Shown piece by piece: positions 41,595 to 50,467 of a stretch of DNA of 64,000 nucleotides. The notes beneath the pieces were generated by a model that saw only the letters and a list, made by a program, of their open reading frames with translations, had not been told where the DNA came from and did no database searches. This DNA is from Tractidigestivibacter sp050946515. GTDB lineage: Bacteria > Actinomycetota > Coriobacteriia > Coriobacteriales > Atopobiaceae. The position numbers and the translations under genes were made by a program. Each line of letters opens with the position of its first letter. The stretch's first letter is position 1. Location: positions 43,136 to 107,135 of the forward strand of contig NZ_JBMNUX010000008.1 in the NCBI RefSeq assembly GCF_050946515.1, in the 5' to 3' direction.

Positions 41595-42482
41595 CTATTT
41601 CTGTGCGTCGTAGTCTGGGTGCTCTACGTTGAGGAACATCGCGGCGTGTTGCTCCTCGGTAACTCCCTCGAGGTTGTCGGCGAAGTAGCTGCGGTCGGTG
41701 TCCAATGCGCGAATCGCGCTCATCTCTTCGTCCGTCAGCGAGAAGTCAAAGATGTCGAGGTTTGCCTTGATGTGCTCGGGGTTGGTGGACTTGGGCAGCG
41801 GGATGAAGCCTTCCTGCACGTGCCAGCGCAGGATCACCTGCGCCACGGACTTGCCGTGCGACGCCGCAATGTCCTTCAGCGCAGGCTCCGCAAAGAGTCT
41901 TGCGTCTCCATGGCCCACCGGGTAGTAGCACTCGACCTGCACGTCCTTCTCGGCAAGGATCGCCCGAATGGCATGCTCCTGGAAGTAGGGATGGCATTCG
42001 ATCTGGTCCACCGCAGGCATGATGCGCGCATGCTCGTAGATGTCGCGGATCTGGGGCTCCTCGAAGTTGGAGAAGCCAATGGAGCGGACCTTGCCAGCGT
42101 CGAGCGCCTCTTCCATCGCACGCCAGGCGCCCAGGTAGTCTCCGAATCGGATGTGCAGGAGGAGCAGGTCGACGTAGTCGGTGCCAAGGCGCGCGAGTGT
42201 TGAGTCGATAGCGGCCGCTGTCTTCTCGTAGCCGAAGTCGATGGGCATGATCTTGGTCGTGAGGAAGATCTCGCTGCGGTCCAGCCCGCTCGCGCGCATC
42301 GCGCGACCGACGGCCCGCTCGTTCATGTAGGCATTCGCCGTATCGATAAGCCGATATCCCGCAGCAAGGGCGTCGGTCGTCGCCTTCTCGCACTCGTCAG
42401 GCTCCATCATGAAGACGCCGAAGCCTATTGGCGGGATCTTGTTCCCATCGTTGAGCGTCCTCCACGTGCTTTTGTCGGTCAT
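41595..42482 (-). CDS. Aldo/keto reductase
   Basis: 295 residues, (beta/alpha)8 fold. LNDGNKIPPIGFGVFMMEPD, LIDTANAYMNERAVGRAMRA with the catalytic Tyr (AYMNE), FLTTKIMPIDFGYEKTAAAI (Lys) and VDQIECHPYFQEHAIRAILA (His region) are all present. NADPH-dependent carbonyl reduction. It resembles the second aldo/keto reductase at 45309 and sits in a redox operon divergent from a TetR gene. Confidence 0.9.
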   Translation of the reverse strand: MTDKSTWRTLNDGNKIPPIGFGVFMMEPDECEKATTDALAAGYRLIDTANAYMNERAVGRAMRASGLDRSEIFLTTKIMPIDFGYEKTAAAIDSTLARLGTDYVDLLLLHIRFGDYLGAWRAMEEALDAGKVRSIGFSNFEEPQIRDIYEHARIMPAVDQIECHPYFQEHAIRAILAEKDVQVECYYPVGHGDARLFAEPALKDIAASHGKSVAQVILRWHVQEGFIPLPKSTNPEHIKANLDIFDFSLTDEEMSAIRALDTDRSYFADNLEGVTEEQHAAMFLNVEHPDYDAQK

Positions 42483-42525
42483 AAAAAGCTCCCCTCTTGT
42501 ATTGGGCGTGTGTCCAGGCTTGTCG

Positions 42526-42969
42526 TTATGGATTGCGGCGCGGCGGGTTGACGATTGTCCAGCCGCCGCCCGTGCGGGCGAACCAGTGGGTGACCCTCAT
42601 GGGAAAGACGCCAGAGGCGCCATAAGCCCTTGCGTCGAGCACTGCAACAAACTCGAGCGACGCCTCGTCGCCGTCGACGCGTACCGTCGGGTTCCTAATT
42701 TCCACGTGGCGGTACGAGAGGCGTCCGGACTTGACGTCGGCAAAGTACTGCTCCCTCGTCTGGCGCATGCCGCTCATGTGCGTGAACATGAGGTCGGGAG
42801 CCGTAAGCCCCCGCATGGCGTCGAGATTTGCGTCCACCATCGCCTGGGAGTAGCTCGCCTCGGCCAAGATGACGTCGCGCTCGTCTTGGGTAAGCGCTTT
42901 GGGATTGACGCCCGTCACCTCGACGTCCGGATAACCCGCGAGCGAACCAGCGCCTACTCCATTGCCCAT
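42526..42969 (-). CDS. NTF2-like (SnoaL/DUF4440-type) protein
   Basis: 147 residues. AEASYSQAMVDANLDAMRGL, FTHMSGMRQTREQYFADVKS and GVFPMRVTHWFARTGGGWTI make a cone-shaped NTF2 fold. Relatives are small enzymes or binding proteins of varied role. Its start overlaps the end of the flavodoxin gene by 16 bp, implying coupled translation. Confidence 0.8.
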   Translation of the reverse strand: MGNGVGAGSLAGYPDVEVTGVNPKALTQDERDVILAEASYSQAMVDANLDAMRGLTAPDLMFTHMSGMRQTREQYFADVKSGRLSYRHVEIRNPTVRVDGDEASLEFVAVLDARAYGASGVFPMRVTHWFARTGGGWTIVNPPRRNP

Positions 42970-43472
42970 GAAGAGACCTTCTCCCTGGAGCCAGCCGCCT
43001 GCGAGCCGGTTATGCTAAGGGCATTCCCCACCTTGGCTTTTCTCGCAATCCTCTTGATCTGACGCACGGTTCCTGAGAGTCCGCTGCCTTCGCTCGTGCA
43101 GAACGGCCGCAGCGTCTTCCCAGACCAGTCCATTGCCTCCAGGAAGGTGACGACAGGCATCGGCAGGGAGCCCCACCAGTTGGGATATCCAAGGTAGACC
43201 GTGTCGTATGCGTCCCAGTCCGTCGGAAGCCCTACGAGCTCCGGGCGCTTCCCCAGCCTCTGCTCGCGCTGGGCAAAGCGGATGAGGTCCATATGGTCCT
43301 CGGGATAAGACTGAACCATCTCAAGCCGAAAGAGATCGGCTCCCGTTGCCTCTGCGATGTACTCGGCAACGATCTGGGTGTTGCCCTTCTCCTGGTTGAC
43401 GATGGTCATGTTCGGTCCGATGGTCTGGCCCGAGATTGAGAAGTAGACCACGATGGCTCTTTGATTCGACAC
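42954..43472 (-). CDS. Flavodoxin-like protein
   Basis: 172 residues. AIVVYFSISGQTIGPNMTIV is the FMN phosphate loop (slightly unusual insertion after SGQT), YLGYPNWWGSLPMPVVTFLE and FCTSEGSGLSGTVRQIKRIA complete the FMN site. A GTG at 43472 with GGAGGG upstream is preferred over a TTG at 43493. First gene of the redox operon; may supply electrons to the downstream reductases. Divergent from the TetR gene at 43651. Confidence 0.85.
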   Translation of the reverse strand: MSNQRAIVVYFSISGQTIGPNMTIVNQEKGNTQIVAEYIAEATGADLFRLEMVQSYPEDHMDLIRFAQREQRLGKRPELVGLPTDWDAYDTVYLGYPNWWGSLPMPVVTFLEAMDWSGKTLRPFCTSEGSGLSGTVRQIKRIARKAKVGNALSITGSQAAGSREKVSSWAME

Positions 43473-43650
43473 GTCCGCGTGCCCTCCAAACAAATCTACC
43501 GCTGTCCCTTAACGGAACGACAGTTGCTTTTCTCTGTTCAATGAGAGAATACTTTGGGGAGACAGGCAAAACCATGGACGGGACTCGGGGGCTGGTTTCC
43601 TATGCCACGCTCTCGAAAAAGCGGTTGCTTTTCTTTCTTGGAGGGGAGCC

Positions 43651-44220
43651 ATGAAGCTCACAGGCAACGAGGACCTGAGGGTGCAGAAGACGGTCGAGGC
43701 AATCCGCACAACCTACGAGCAGTTGCTCATGGAGCGTGGCACAGGCCGCATCACCGTGACGGAGCTCTGCGAGATTGCACGCATCAACAAGAAGACCTTC
43801 TACCGCTACTACTCCTCGCTTGAGGAGCTTGCGGCCGAGCTCCAGCAGGAGGCAGTCGACGAGTACCTCGATCGCATTCGCGACCTCAGGATTCCCGAGG
43901 ATGTCCCCGAGATTACGTCGACGTTCTTCCACTACCTTGAGGAGAAGGGGCCGCTCATGCAGGCAATCACCACCCAGCCCCGGTTTGACTCGATGCAGCA
44001 GCCCATGGAGGAGGACGTTATGGGGCAGCACGACGGCTCGTCCGCCGATGACCCGCTGCGCCGCACCATGGTCACCTTTGTGACGTCGGCCACCATGGGG
44101 GTGTATCGCGACTGGGTTGCTCATGGCAGAGACCTGCCGCTCGATACTGTGATTGCCGCCACGACGGAGCTGCTTACCAAGGGCACGGACGCTTTCATGC
44201 ACGCACGTGGGCGGCGCTAG
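43651..44220 (+). CDS. TetR family regulator
   Basis: 189 residues. RITVTELCEIARINKKTFYR, YYSSLEELAAELQQE is the HTH and start of the ligand domain, of the branch often regulating aldo/keto-reductase and flavodoxin genes. GGAGGGGAGCC precedes the ATG. It is divergent from the flavodoxin operon (178 bp apart) and convergent with the SMP-30-like gene, so the former is the probable target. Confidence 0.87.
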   Translation: MKLTGNEDLRVQKTVEAIRTTYEQLLMERGTGRITVTELCEIARINKKTFYRYYSSLEELAAELQQEAVDEYLDRIRDLRIPEDVPEITSTFFHYLEEKGPLMQAITTQPRFDSMQQPMEEDVMGQHDGSSADDPLRRTMVTFVTSATMGVYRDWVAHGRDLPLDTVIAATTELLTKGTDAFMHARGRR

Positions 44221-44256
44221 GCGGCGGGGCGTCTGTGGGCATAGAAGCACCACGCC

Positions 44257-45225
44257 CTACTGAAACTGGTATGAGCGATATGCCGGGGCAAACGATCCGG
44301 CGCGAAAGATTGCGGCCTCGCCTGTCGTCGTGTCGGCAGCGCACATGTAGGCCTCTGCCACCCCGGGCCTGATTGCGATGTGCGTCGACTTGTTGAACCG
44401 ACGCTGGTCGCGGCCGGGTATCAGGTACTGCCCGATGGCGATGCAGTCGCGGTCGAGCACGAGGAAGCGCGCCTGCCCGCACATCGAGACGTAGAGGTTC
44501 TCGTCTGCATCGATAACGGTTGAGTCAGGACCTTCGTAGCCCAAGAAGTGGTACGGCGTCCAGCAACCGATTGGCTCAACGGTGTAGCGGTCCGGAGCGA
44601 GGGCAATCCAGTGCAGAGCGCTCGTGCCATACTCCGTCACCAGCAGGTGTCGCTCGTCGAGCGAGAGCGAGATGCCGTTGGTGGCGCGCATGCCCCCGTC
44701 AATCACCCAGTGCGTCGTCCTGTGGTCCGGCTCCACGTAGAGCACGCCGGCGGTCGCATCACACAGGTCGCCGTCGAGCATCGAGAGGTAGAAGCCGCCT
44801 TCGCTCGTAAAGACCATGTCATCGAAGGCGTGCCCGTAGCCACGAACGAGCGTGTCGACCACGCGACCATCCTTGGGATCGATCACCGCGACGCAGCTTC
44901 CGAAGTCGGAGCCAACGATGGTCGAGAAGAGCATGCCCTCGCGGTCGATCTTGATCGAGCTCGGCATCATATGGTCCGGAAGCTGGCAGAAGAGCCTCAC
45001 TTCTCGCGCGCGCATGTCCACCTTGAAGATTCGTCCCCGAGGCGGGTTGCACACGTAGAGGTCTCCTGCGCGGTCGAAGCACAGTCCCTCGAGGATGCTG
45101 CCCTCGGCAGAGCCGTCCCCGGAGGGGATGTCCACGAACCTCTCCGCCCAGACGGCGGGAACGCCACGCTCTTGGGAGGGAATCCCGAAGCCCCGATGGT
45201 CATCCTGATATGTGAGCCCGTCCAT
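44257..45225 (-). CDS. SMP-30/gluconolactonase/LRE-type beta-propeller protein
   Basis: 322 residues. LEGLCFDRAGDLYVCNPPRG, RIFKVDMRAREVRLFCQLPD and ISLSLDERHLLVTEYGTSAL are propeller blades of the SMP-30/gluconolactonase family, calcium- or zinc-dependent lactonases. AAGGAGG before ATG 45225 selects the start. It follows the aldo/keto reductase gene at 45309-46166 on the same strand, so lactone formation and opening may be linked. Confidence 0.83.
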   Translation of the reverse strand: MDGLTYQDDHRGFGIPSQERGVPAVWAERFVDIPSGDGSAEGSILEGLCFDRAGDLYVCNPPRGRIFKVDMRAREVRLFCQLPDHMMPSSIKIDREGMLFSTIVGSDFGSCVAVIDPKDGRVVDTLVRGYGHAFDDMVFTSEGGFYLSMLDGDLCDATAGVLYVEPDHRTTHWVIDGGMRATNGISLSLDERHLLVTEYGTSALHWIALAPDRYTVEPIGCWTPYHFLGYEGPDSTVIDADENLYVSMCGQARFLVLDRDCIAIGQYLIPGRDQRRFNKSTHIAIRPGVAEAYMCAADTTTGEAAIFRAGSFAPAYRSYQFQ

Positions 45226-45308
45226 CGTTCCTCCTTGGAAAGGACGCGCCTGGCAGCCGCTAATGCCTGCCAAGCGCGTCCTTGATGTTTCCGACAGCGT
45301 CCAGCAGC

Positions 45309-46166
45309 TTAATCAGCGGGCCGAAAGGACATGAACGTTGCCTCCTGCTGCGCCAGCGGCATGTTGAAGAAGCGCTCGCCGCGGTCAAGCGCGCGAATCT
45401 GACCCATCTCGTCGTCAGTGAGCTGGAAGTCAAAGATGTCCAGGTTGTCGCGGATGTGGTCTGCCTTGGTGGAACGCGGGAAGATGATCGTGCCCTCCTG
45501 GATGTGCCAGCGGAGGATCACCTGAGCGCTGCTCTTGCCGTACTTCTCGCCCAACTTGGCAAAGAGGGGCTCCCTCATGAGGCCTGCGTTGCCGTGACCC
45601 AGCGGGTACCACGCCTCGAGCTTGGTGCCATAGGGCGCGATGCGGCGCTTGAGCTCGTTCTGCTGGAAGTACGGATGGCACTCCACCTGGAGCACGGACG
45701 GCTTGATGGTTGCTGCCTCGCAGAGCTCCTCAAGACGCTCGCTCTCAAAGTTGGAGATGCCGATGGAGCGGACCTTGCCAGCCTTGACGGCGGCCTCCAT
45801 CTCCTTCCAGGCGCCAAGGTAGTCGCCAATCTGCTGGTGCAGGAGAAGCAGGTCAATGTGGTCGGTGCCCAGGCGACCGAGCATCTTGTCAATCTCTGCC
45901 GTAGTCTTGCCACCGCCGTACTCCGTCGGCCACAGCTTGGTGGTGATCCACACCTGGTCGCGGTCGATGCCAGAGTCCTTCACGGCGCGCCCGACGCTGC
46001 GCTCGTTCTGGTACGCGTGCGCGGTGTCGATGTGGCGGTACCCGAGCTTGAGCGCATTGGTCACAGCGTCGTAGGTCGGCTTGCCGTCGGGCACCTCGTA
46101 CACGCCGATGCCCATCTGGGGAATCTTGTTGCCATCGTTCAGGGTCACGTACGTCTGGTCTGCCAT
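45309..46166 (-). CDS. Aldo/keto reductase (second)
   Basis: 285 residues. TLNDGNKIPQMGIGVYEVPD, HIDTAHAYQNERSVGRAVKD with the catalytic Tyr (AYQNE), WITTKLWPTEYGGGKTTAEI with Lys, and CHPYFQQNELKRRIAPYGTK. Same family and similar length as the enzyme at 41595. Part of a three-gene minus-strand group with the acetyltransferase and the SMP-30-like protein. Confidence 0.9.
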   Translation of the reverse strand: MADQTYVTLNDGNKIPQMGIGVYEVPDGKPTYDAVTNALKLGYRHIDTAHAYQNERSVGRAVKDSGIDRDQVWITTKLWPTEYGGGKTTAEIDKMLGRLGTDHIDLLLLHQQIGDYLGAWKEMEAAVKAGKVRSIGISNFESERLEELCEAATIKPSVLQVECHPYFQQNELKRRIAPYGTKLEAWYPLGHGNAGLMREPLFAKLGEKYGKSSAQVILRWHIQEGTIIFPRSTKADHIRDNLDIFDFQLTDDEMGQIRALDRGERFFNMPLAQQEATFMSFRPAD

Positions 46167-46210
46167 TGTCGTTCCTCTCTTCTGGGTTTCCTCTTGCGCT
46201 TCCTGGTTTC

Positions 46211-46753
46211 CTAGTGCTCGATCTCGCGGAGCACGCGGGCGGGGTTTCCTGCCACCACGGTGTAGGGCGCAACGTCATGCGTCACCACCGAGCAACCTGC
46301 CACCACGGCGCCCTCGCCGACGGAGATGCCGGGGAGAATCGTTGCTCGCGCGCCAATCCACACGTTACGGCCAATGTGGACGGGCTTGGCAATCAGATGT
46401 CTGTGGTTTGCCAGCTCGTGGTTCACGGTAAGGATGGCCACCTCGGGACCAAGCATGGTCCCGTCCTCGATGGTCACGCCTCCAAGGGACATGACCTCGA
46501 GACCGTTGTTGATAAAGACGTTGCGACCGAGGTGGACGTTGCGACCGTTGTCAATCTGGAACGGGGGCACGATGTTGCTGCGCTCCTTCAGCGGCTGGCC
46601 AAGCAGCTCGCCCGTAAGCTCGCCAACCTTTGGGTCGTGCGGATCAAGCTGGTTGATCGCATGGCAGAGGCTGCCGCTGCGCGCCATCTCGTTGATGCTT
46701 TCTTGCATGCCCTCTCGGTCATCCATGTCGTAGAGGGTTTCGCTGTCACTCAT
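46211..46753 (-). CDS. Sugar O-acetyltransferase (maltose/galactoside type, left-handed beta-helix)
   Basis: 180 residues. Hexapeptide repeats (NVHLGRNVFINNGLEVMSLG, VTIEDGTMLGPEVAILTVNH, VWIGARATILPGISVGEGAV) build the beta-helix; His in ILTVNHEL is the catalytic base position of the LacA/Maa family. It acetylates a sugar or similar acceptor from acetyl-CoA. The ATG at 46753 is preferred; the longer frame upstream runs into the repeat at 46817. Confidence 0.87.
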   Translation of the reverse strand: MSDSETLYDMDDREGMQESINEMARSGSLCHAINQLDPHDPKVGELTGELLGQPLKERSNIVPPFQIDNGRNVHLGRNVFINNGLEVMSLGGVTIEDGTMLGPEVAILTVNHELANHRHLIAKPVHIGRNVWIGARATILPGISVGEGAVVAGCSVVTHDVAPYTVVAGNPARVLREIEH

Positions 46754-46816
46754 GCTGCACCTTTTCCATCCGTCGATTCTTTTCACTGCTATGGTGCGGC
46801 TCGGCAGCAAGCATTG

Positions 46817-46896
46817 CCATGGGCGGTTTTTTCCGTCAGGTGGCTTAGGCAACCAAATCCGAAAGTTGGTAGCAAAACACGGCGCTCCGCATGACT
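46817..46896. repeat. Dispersed element, copy 2 (GGCTTAGGCA element)
   Basis: Same order as copy 1 at 40000-40090: CCATGGGC, GGT-GGCTTAGGCA-ACC (46839-46854), AATC, GTTGGTAGCAAAAC, GCATGACT. Compared with copy 1 the flanking pair changed from GGC/GCC to GGT/ACC, which keeps pairing. Confidence 0.5.
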
Positions 46897-46982
46897 GTAG
46901 GGTCGTCAATATGCGCAAAACCGGCGAAAGGCAGTCACCGAGTGGCGTCCCGCCTGAGTCAATGCAACTTTCTGGAGCGCCA

Positions 46983-47145
46983 GTTGCAGTTGAGCAAGTT
47001 ATGTATAGGTTTCTAGATCAGGGAGCTCGCTAGGACCTCAATCGCTGCAGAAAAAAGCCAGTTGAAGGTCTTCCTAAGCTCCTTAGGAATGTTAAGGACA
47101 GCTTGACCCCCGCCCAAACCTATACATAACTTGCTCAACTGCAAC
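46983..47145. repeat. Perfect 30-bp inverted repeat with 103-bp interior
   Basis: Left arm 46983-47012 starts GTTGCAGTTGAGCAAGTTAT and right arm 47116-47145 is its exact 30-base reverse complement, ending CTTGCTCAACTGCAAC. The interior has a smaller CCTAAG-CTC-CTTAGG palindrome and no open frame. It resembles a MITE-like element or a large cruciform. 47146-47434 holds no other feature except AAATTC-N10-GAATTT at 47303-47324, a possible operator of the next gene. Confidence 0.85.
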
Positions 47146-47434
47146 GATTGCTCTCGATACTTGCGTAATCACCGACCGGACACCTTCAGAAGAACGCCCA
47201 AAGACGTCCACGCCCGCGCCGATAAAGCAATCTGTCTCCAAATTCATACAGTTGCCGAGAGTGCGGGCACCTAGCAGACAGCTCAGCAGCCATTTTTTCC
47301 AGAAATTCCCAAAAGTGAGAATTTTTGCCCACCGTGGGGAATCAAGGTTTCTCTTCCCCGAGCCCGGCCGGGTAGAACCCCGTCAACACAAGACGAAGCA
47401 GATGCCGCCAAGGCGGCAAAGACAGGAGGATGTC

Positions 47435-48610
47435 ATGGCAAAGCACGCGTTTCTGGAGCCCTATAAGTTCGCGGACAAGGATGTGACCTTGCGCAATCGC
47501 ATCGCAATGGCACCCATGACTACCAAGGCAAGCTTCTACGATGGGCAGGTCTCGGGTGACGAGGTCGAGTACTACCGCTTGCGCTCTGGCGTCGGCATGC
47601 TTATCACCGGGGTCGCCAACGTGGATGACGGCGGCAAGGGGTTCGAGGGCGAGCTCTCCGTTGCCGACGACCGTTTCATCCCTGGCCTTCGCAGGGTTCC
47701 CAATGCCATCCACGAGCGCGGCTCCGTGGCAGTGCTCCAGATCTTCTCCGCCGGTCGCAAGACCACAAGCGCAATCCTGCGCGGCCACCAGCCCTACAGC
47801 GCAAGCGCCGTCGCCCGCCAGCGAGATCCCGAGAACGTCCCGCGCGAGCTCACCGACAGCGAAGTCGAGACCCTCGTCGAGGCGTTTGGGCAGGCCACGC
47901 GCCGCGCAATCGAGGCAGGCTTTGACGGCGTTGAGATCCACGGCGCAAACAGCTACCTCATACAGCAGTTCTTCTCCCCGCAGTCCAACGTCCGGACCGA
48001 TCGCTGGGGCGGAGACGTCTATGGACGCATGTCGTTCCCGCTGGCCGTCATCGACTCGGTTAACGCCGCCGTCGACGCCGCGGGTCGCCAGAATGACTTC
48101 CTCGTTGGCTACCGTCTCTCGCCCGAGGAGCTCTCTGAGCCGGGCATCACGATAGAGGACACCAAGAAGCTCGTCGACAAGCTCGCCGACAAGCGCATCG
48201 ACTACATCCACACCTCCATGGGCGATTACCGCCGCACTTCGCTGCGCGACCGCTCAGACAAGCGCGAGATAAACAAGATCCTGCTCGAGGTCATCGCCGG
48301 CAGAAAGCCGCTGGTCGAGGTGGGCTCCATCGCCACCCCCGCGCAGGCCGACGACGCCCTTGAGCGCGGCGCGACCATCGCCGCCATCGGCCGCGAGCTC
48401 ATCCGCGAGCCCAACTGGATCCAGAAGGTCGAGTCCGGGCGCGAGAAGGACATCCGCTACACCATCTCCCCTGACGACATGGACCAGCTGGGCATCCCCG
48501 CCGGCTTCCAGACCTCGCTGCGCACGGAGTTCCTCAAGTCGATGGAGTTCACCGACCAGATCACGGAGGAATACCTCGACCAAGCAGCGCCGATGGAGGG
48601 CATGAACTAA
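47435..48610 (+). CDS. NADH:flavin oxidoreductase, old yellow enzyme family
   Basis: 391 residues, FMN-binding TIM barrel. VTLRNRIAMAPMTTKASFYD is the family start, HGANSYLIQQFFSPQSNVRT with DRWGG is the FMN/active-site block (His-x-x-Asn variant), and VEVGSIATPAQADDALERGA the phosphate site. No C-terminal Fe-S/FAD domains. It reduces activated C=C bonds with NAD(P)H. GGAGG precedes ATG 47435. The VOC gene follows with overlap of one base. Confidence 0.88.
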   Translation: MAKHAFLEPYKFADKDVTLRNRIAMAPMTTKASFYDGQVSGDEVEYYRLRSGVGMLITGVANVDDGGKGFEGELSVADDRFIPGLRRVPNAIHERGSVAVLQIFSAGRKTTSAILRGHQPYSASAVARQRDPENVPRELTDSEVETLVEAFGQATRRAIEAGFDGVEIHGANSYLIQQFFSPQSNVRTDRWGGDVYGRMSFPLAVIDSVNAAVDAAGRQNDFLVGYRLSPEELSEPGITIEDTKKLVDKLADKRIDYIHTSMGDYRRTSLRDRSDKREINKILLEVIAGRKPLVEVGSIATPAQADDALERGATIAAIGRELIREPNWIQKVESGREKDIRYTISPDDMDQLGIPAGFQTSLRTEFLKSMEFTDQITEEYLDQAAPMEGMN

Positions 48611-49080
48611 TGGGAGCCCTCGTTAAGGGCATCGACCACGTTGCCATGACCGTGCCGGATGTCGAGAAGGCCACGCAGTTCCTCGAGGAGGCCTTCGACG
48701 CCAAGACGATCCTAGACTGGCACGCGCCGAAGGGGTCTGCGGTCTCGGGCCCCGGCGCCGAGCGCGTCTTCGGCATGCCCTCCGGTGGCCGGTGGGACCA
48801 GCGTCGCATGCTGCAAGTGGGCAGCTCGGTAGTGGAGCTCTTTCATTATGAGGTCTCCGGGCAGAGAGACGCCGCGCGCACGGTGGACTACGGCATCACG
48901 CACATGGCGCTGCTCGTGGACGACGTACAGGAGGCAGCGCGCCGCTTTGAGAGCGCGGGTGGCAAGCTCTTTGCCGCGCACAACACTCTTGACGGCCGCG
49001 TGGACCCTGAAACCGCTTGGGTGTACGGAAGGACGCCGTGGGGAGCGGTCGTCGAGCTGGTGGGATTTCCCGCGCAGTAG
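48610..49080 (+). CDS. VOC (glyoxalase/dioxygenase-like) family protein
   Basis: 156 residues, two VOC modules. GIDHVAMTVPDVEKATQFLE (His11 metal ligand) and VVELFHYEVS in the first, GITHMALLVDDVQEAARRFE and WGAVVELVGFP (Glu) in the second. The His/Glu metal set is intact. The ATG overlaps the stop of the old yellow enzyme gene (TAATG), so the pair is translated together; its substrate may be a product of that reductase. Confidence 0.85.
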   Translation: MGALVKGIDHVAMTVPDVEKATQFLEEAFDAKTILDWHAPKGSAVSGPGAERVFGMPSGGRWDQRRMLQVGSSVVELFHYEVSGQRDAARTVDYGITHMALLVDDVQEAARRFESAGGKLFAAHNTLDGRVDPETAWVYGRTPWGAVVELVGFPAQ

Positions 49081-49111
49081 GCCATTACGGTCCTTGGCGG
49101 CAACCCTTTTG

Positions 49112-49165
49112 CCCCGTCGACGTGTTTGATTCTCAGATTTGAGAATCGCATGCCGACGGGGTTTC
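49112..49165 (+). terminator. Terminator after the VOC gene
   Basis: CCCCGTCG (49112-49119) pairs with CGACGGGG (49154-49161), enclosing a second stem GATTCTCA/TTGAGAATC; TTTCTT follows. One long hairpin with an internal loop. Confidence 0.7.
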
Positions 49166-49257
49166 TTGTGCGCAGAGCCGCCTCTTTCCGCCCGCCTAGT
49201 ATCGGGTGGTCAGGGTCACGCAATCGCGTGACAAAACAACACGAGGAGGTTCAATCT

Positions 49258-50292
49258 ATGAAGGCAGGCATCTATCACGGTCTCCACGACGTCTCGGTCG
49301 AGGAGCTTCCCAAGCCGGAGCTTATTCCCGGGTCGATCGTCATCAAGAACGTTCGAGCGGGAATCTGCGGCACGGACCTGCACGCATACGGGCTTGAGTA
49401 CGAGGGTGTCTGCATCTATCCCGGCAACCAGTTTGGCCACGAGATGGTCGGCGTTGTGGACGAGGTCGCAGACGGCGTAACCGATTTCAAGAAGGGGGAC
49501 TTCGTCTTTGTGAACCCCTGCACCTTCAAGGACCCGACGCCCGAGCGCGGCACCCTCGCCAACTGCGACATGGCCGGGGCCTTCTCCCAGTACGTGCGCG
49601 TCGACCGCCCGCGCGAGAACTACAACGTCTTCAAGCTTGACCCAGGCCTGTCCCCCAACGTCGCCGCCCTCATCGAGCCCGTCAGCGTCGCCTTGAACGG
49701 CATCGAGATCGCCCACCCCAAGCCCGGGGACAAGGTCCTCATCTACGGCGGCGGCATCATCGGCCTATGCGCCCTCGCCTGCCTTGGCTGCCTCGGCTTC
49801 GACGACGTGGTGGTCACCGCCCGCAACGACTTCCGCTGTGGCAAGGTCACCGAGATGGGCGGCGTCCTCTGCGACACGCGCAAGCAGTCCATCCCCGAGT
49901 TCGTCATCGACCACTGGGGAAGCCTCACGGGCAACAGCTCGGAGAAGACCTGGAACGCCGATCTCGTCATTGACTGCGGCGGCTGGAAGGGCTGCATCGA
50001 GGAAATGATGAAGTACGCCAAGGCTGGCTCTGCCATCTCAGAGGTCTCCCTGGGCATCTCCGAGGAGAAGATCACCGCAAGCCAGCTCGCCTGCAAGGCC
50101 ATCAGAATCTACGGCTCGTTTGCCTACACGCCCGAGGTAAACTCCCGCGCCATTGCCATGATCACGGAAAACCCGGAGCGCTTCGCCCCCATTGTGACCG
50201 CCGTTTACGGCCTGAGCCAGCTGCCCGAGGCGTTCGAGGCCGCCAGCAACTCGCACAAAAACGTCAAGGTCCTCATCGACCACACGAAGTAG
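49258..50292 (+). CDS. Zinc-dependent alcohol dehydrogenase (MDR family)
   Basis: 344 residues. AGICGTDLHAYGLEYEGVCI and GHEMVGVVDEVADG carry the catalytic zinc ligands (Cys, His-Glu). The structural-zinc loop is reduced to NPCTFKDPTPERGTLANCD, lacking the usual four cysteines. The Rossmann motif is KVLIYGGGIIGLCALACLG. Sorbitol/threonine-dehydrogenase-like relative; substrate unknown. AGGAGGTT precedes ATG 49258. Same direction as the old yellow enzyme/VOC pair but after a terminator. Confidence 0.88.
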   Translation: MKAGIYHGLHDVSVEELPKPELIPGSIVIKNVRAGICGTDLHAYGLEYEGVCIYPGNQFGHEMVGVVDEVADGVTDFKKGDFVFVNPCTFKDPTPERGTLANCDMAGAFSQYVRVDRPRENYNVFKLDPGLSPNVAALIEPVSVALNGIEIAHPKPGDKVLIYGGGIIGLCALACLGCLGFDDVVVTARNDFRCGKVTEMGGVLCDTRKQSIPEFVIDHWGSLTGNSSEKTWNADLVIDCGGWKGCIEEMMKYAKAGSAISEVSLGISEEKITASQLACKAIRIYGSFAYTPEVNSRAIAMITENPERFAPIVTAVYGLSQLPEAFEAASNSHKNVKVLIDHTK

Positions 50293-50396
50293 GCAAGCGC
50301 GAGCCACTACAGCGCTTTGGTGAATCATCCTCGCCTGCAAGATTCGCTACTCCCGATAAGGGCGTTCGCAGATAGCAGCTTCCCATGCAGCCAAGC

Positions 50397-50425
50397 CCCA
50401 CCCGCATCTCCTTAGAGCGGGTGGG
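50397..50425. terminator. Hairpin between two convergent genes
   Basis: CCCACCCGC (50397-50405) and GCGGGTGGG (50417-50425) form a 9-bp stem, followed by ACTTCT. It lies between the zinc alcohol dehydrogenase gene and the convergent GAF-Fis regulator and probably ends both transcripts. Confidence 0.55.
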
Positions 50426-50467
50426 ACTTCTCGTAAGCGGCGACTCGCGGGCGCCCGGCACATCCGC

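Noticed and set aside
46983..47145. Insertion sequence with 30-bp terminal repeats
   Set aside because: The interior is only 103 bp and has no open frame, so it is at most a non-autonomous element.
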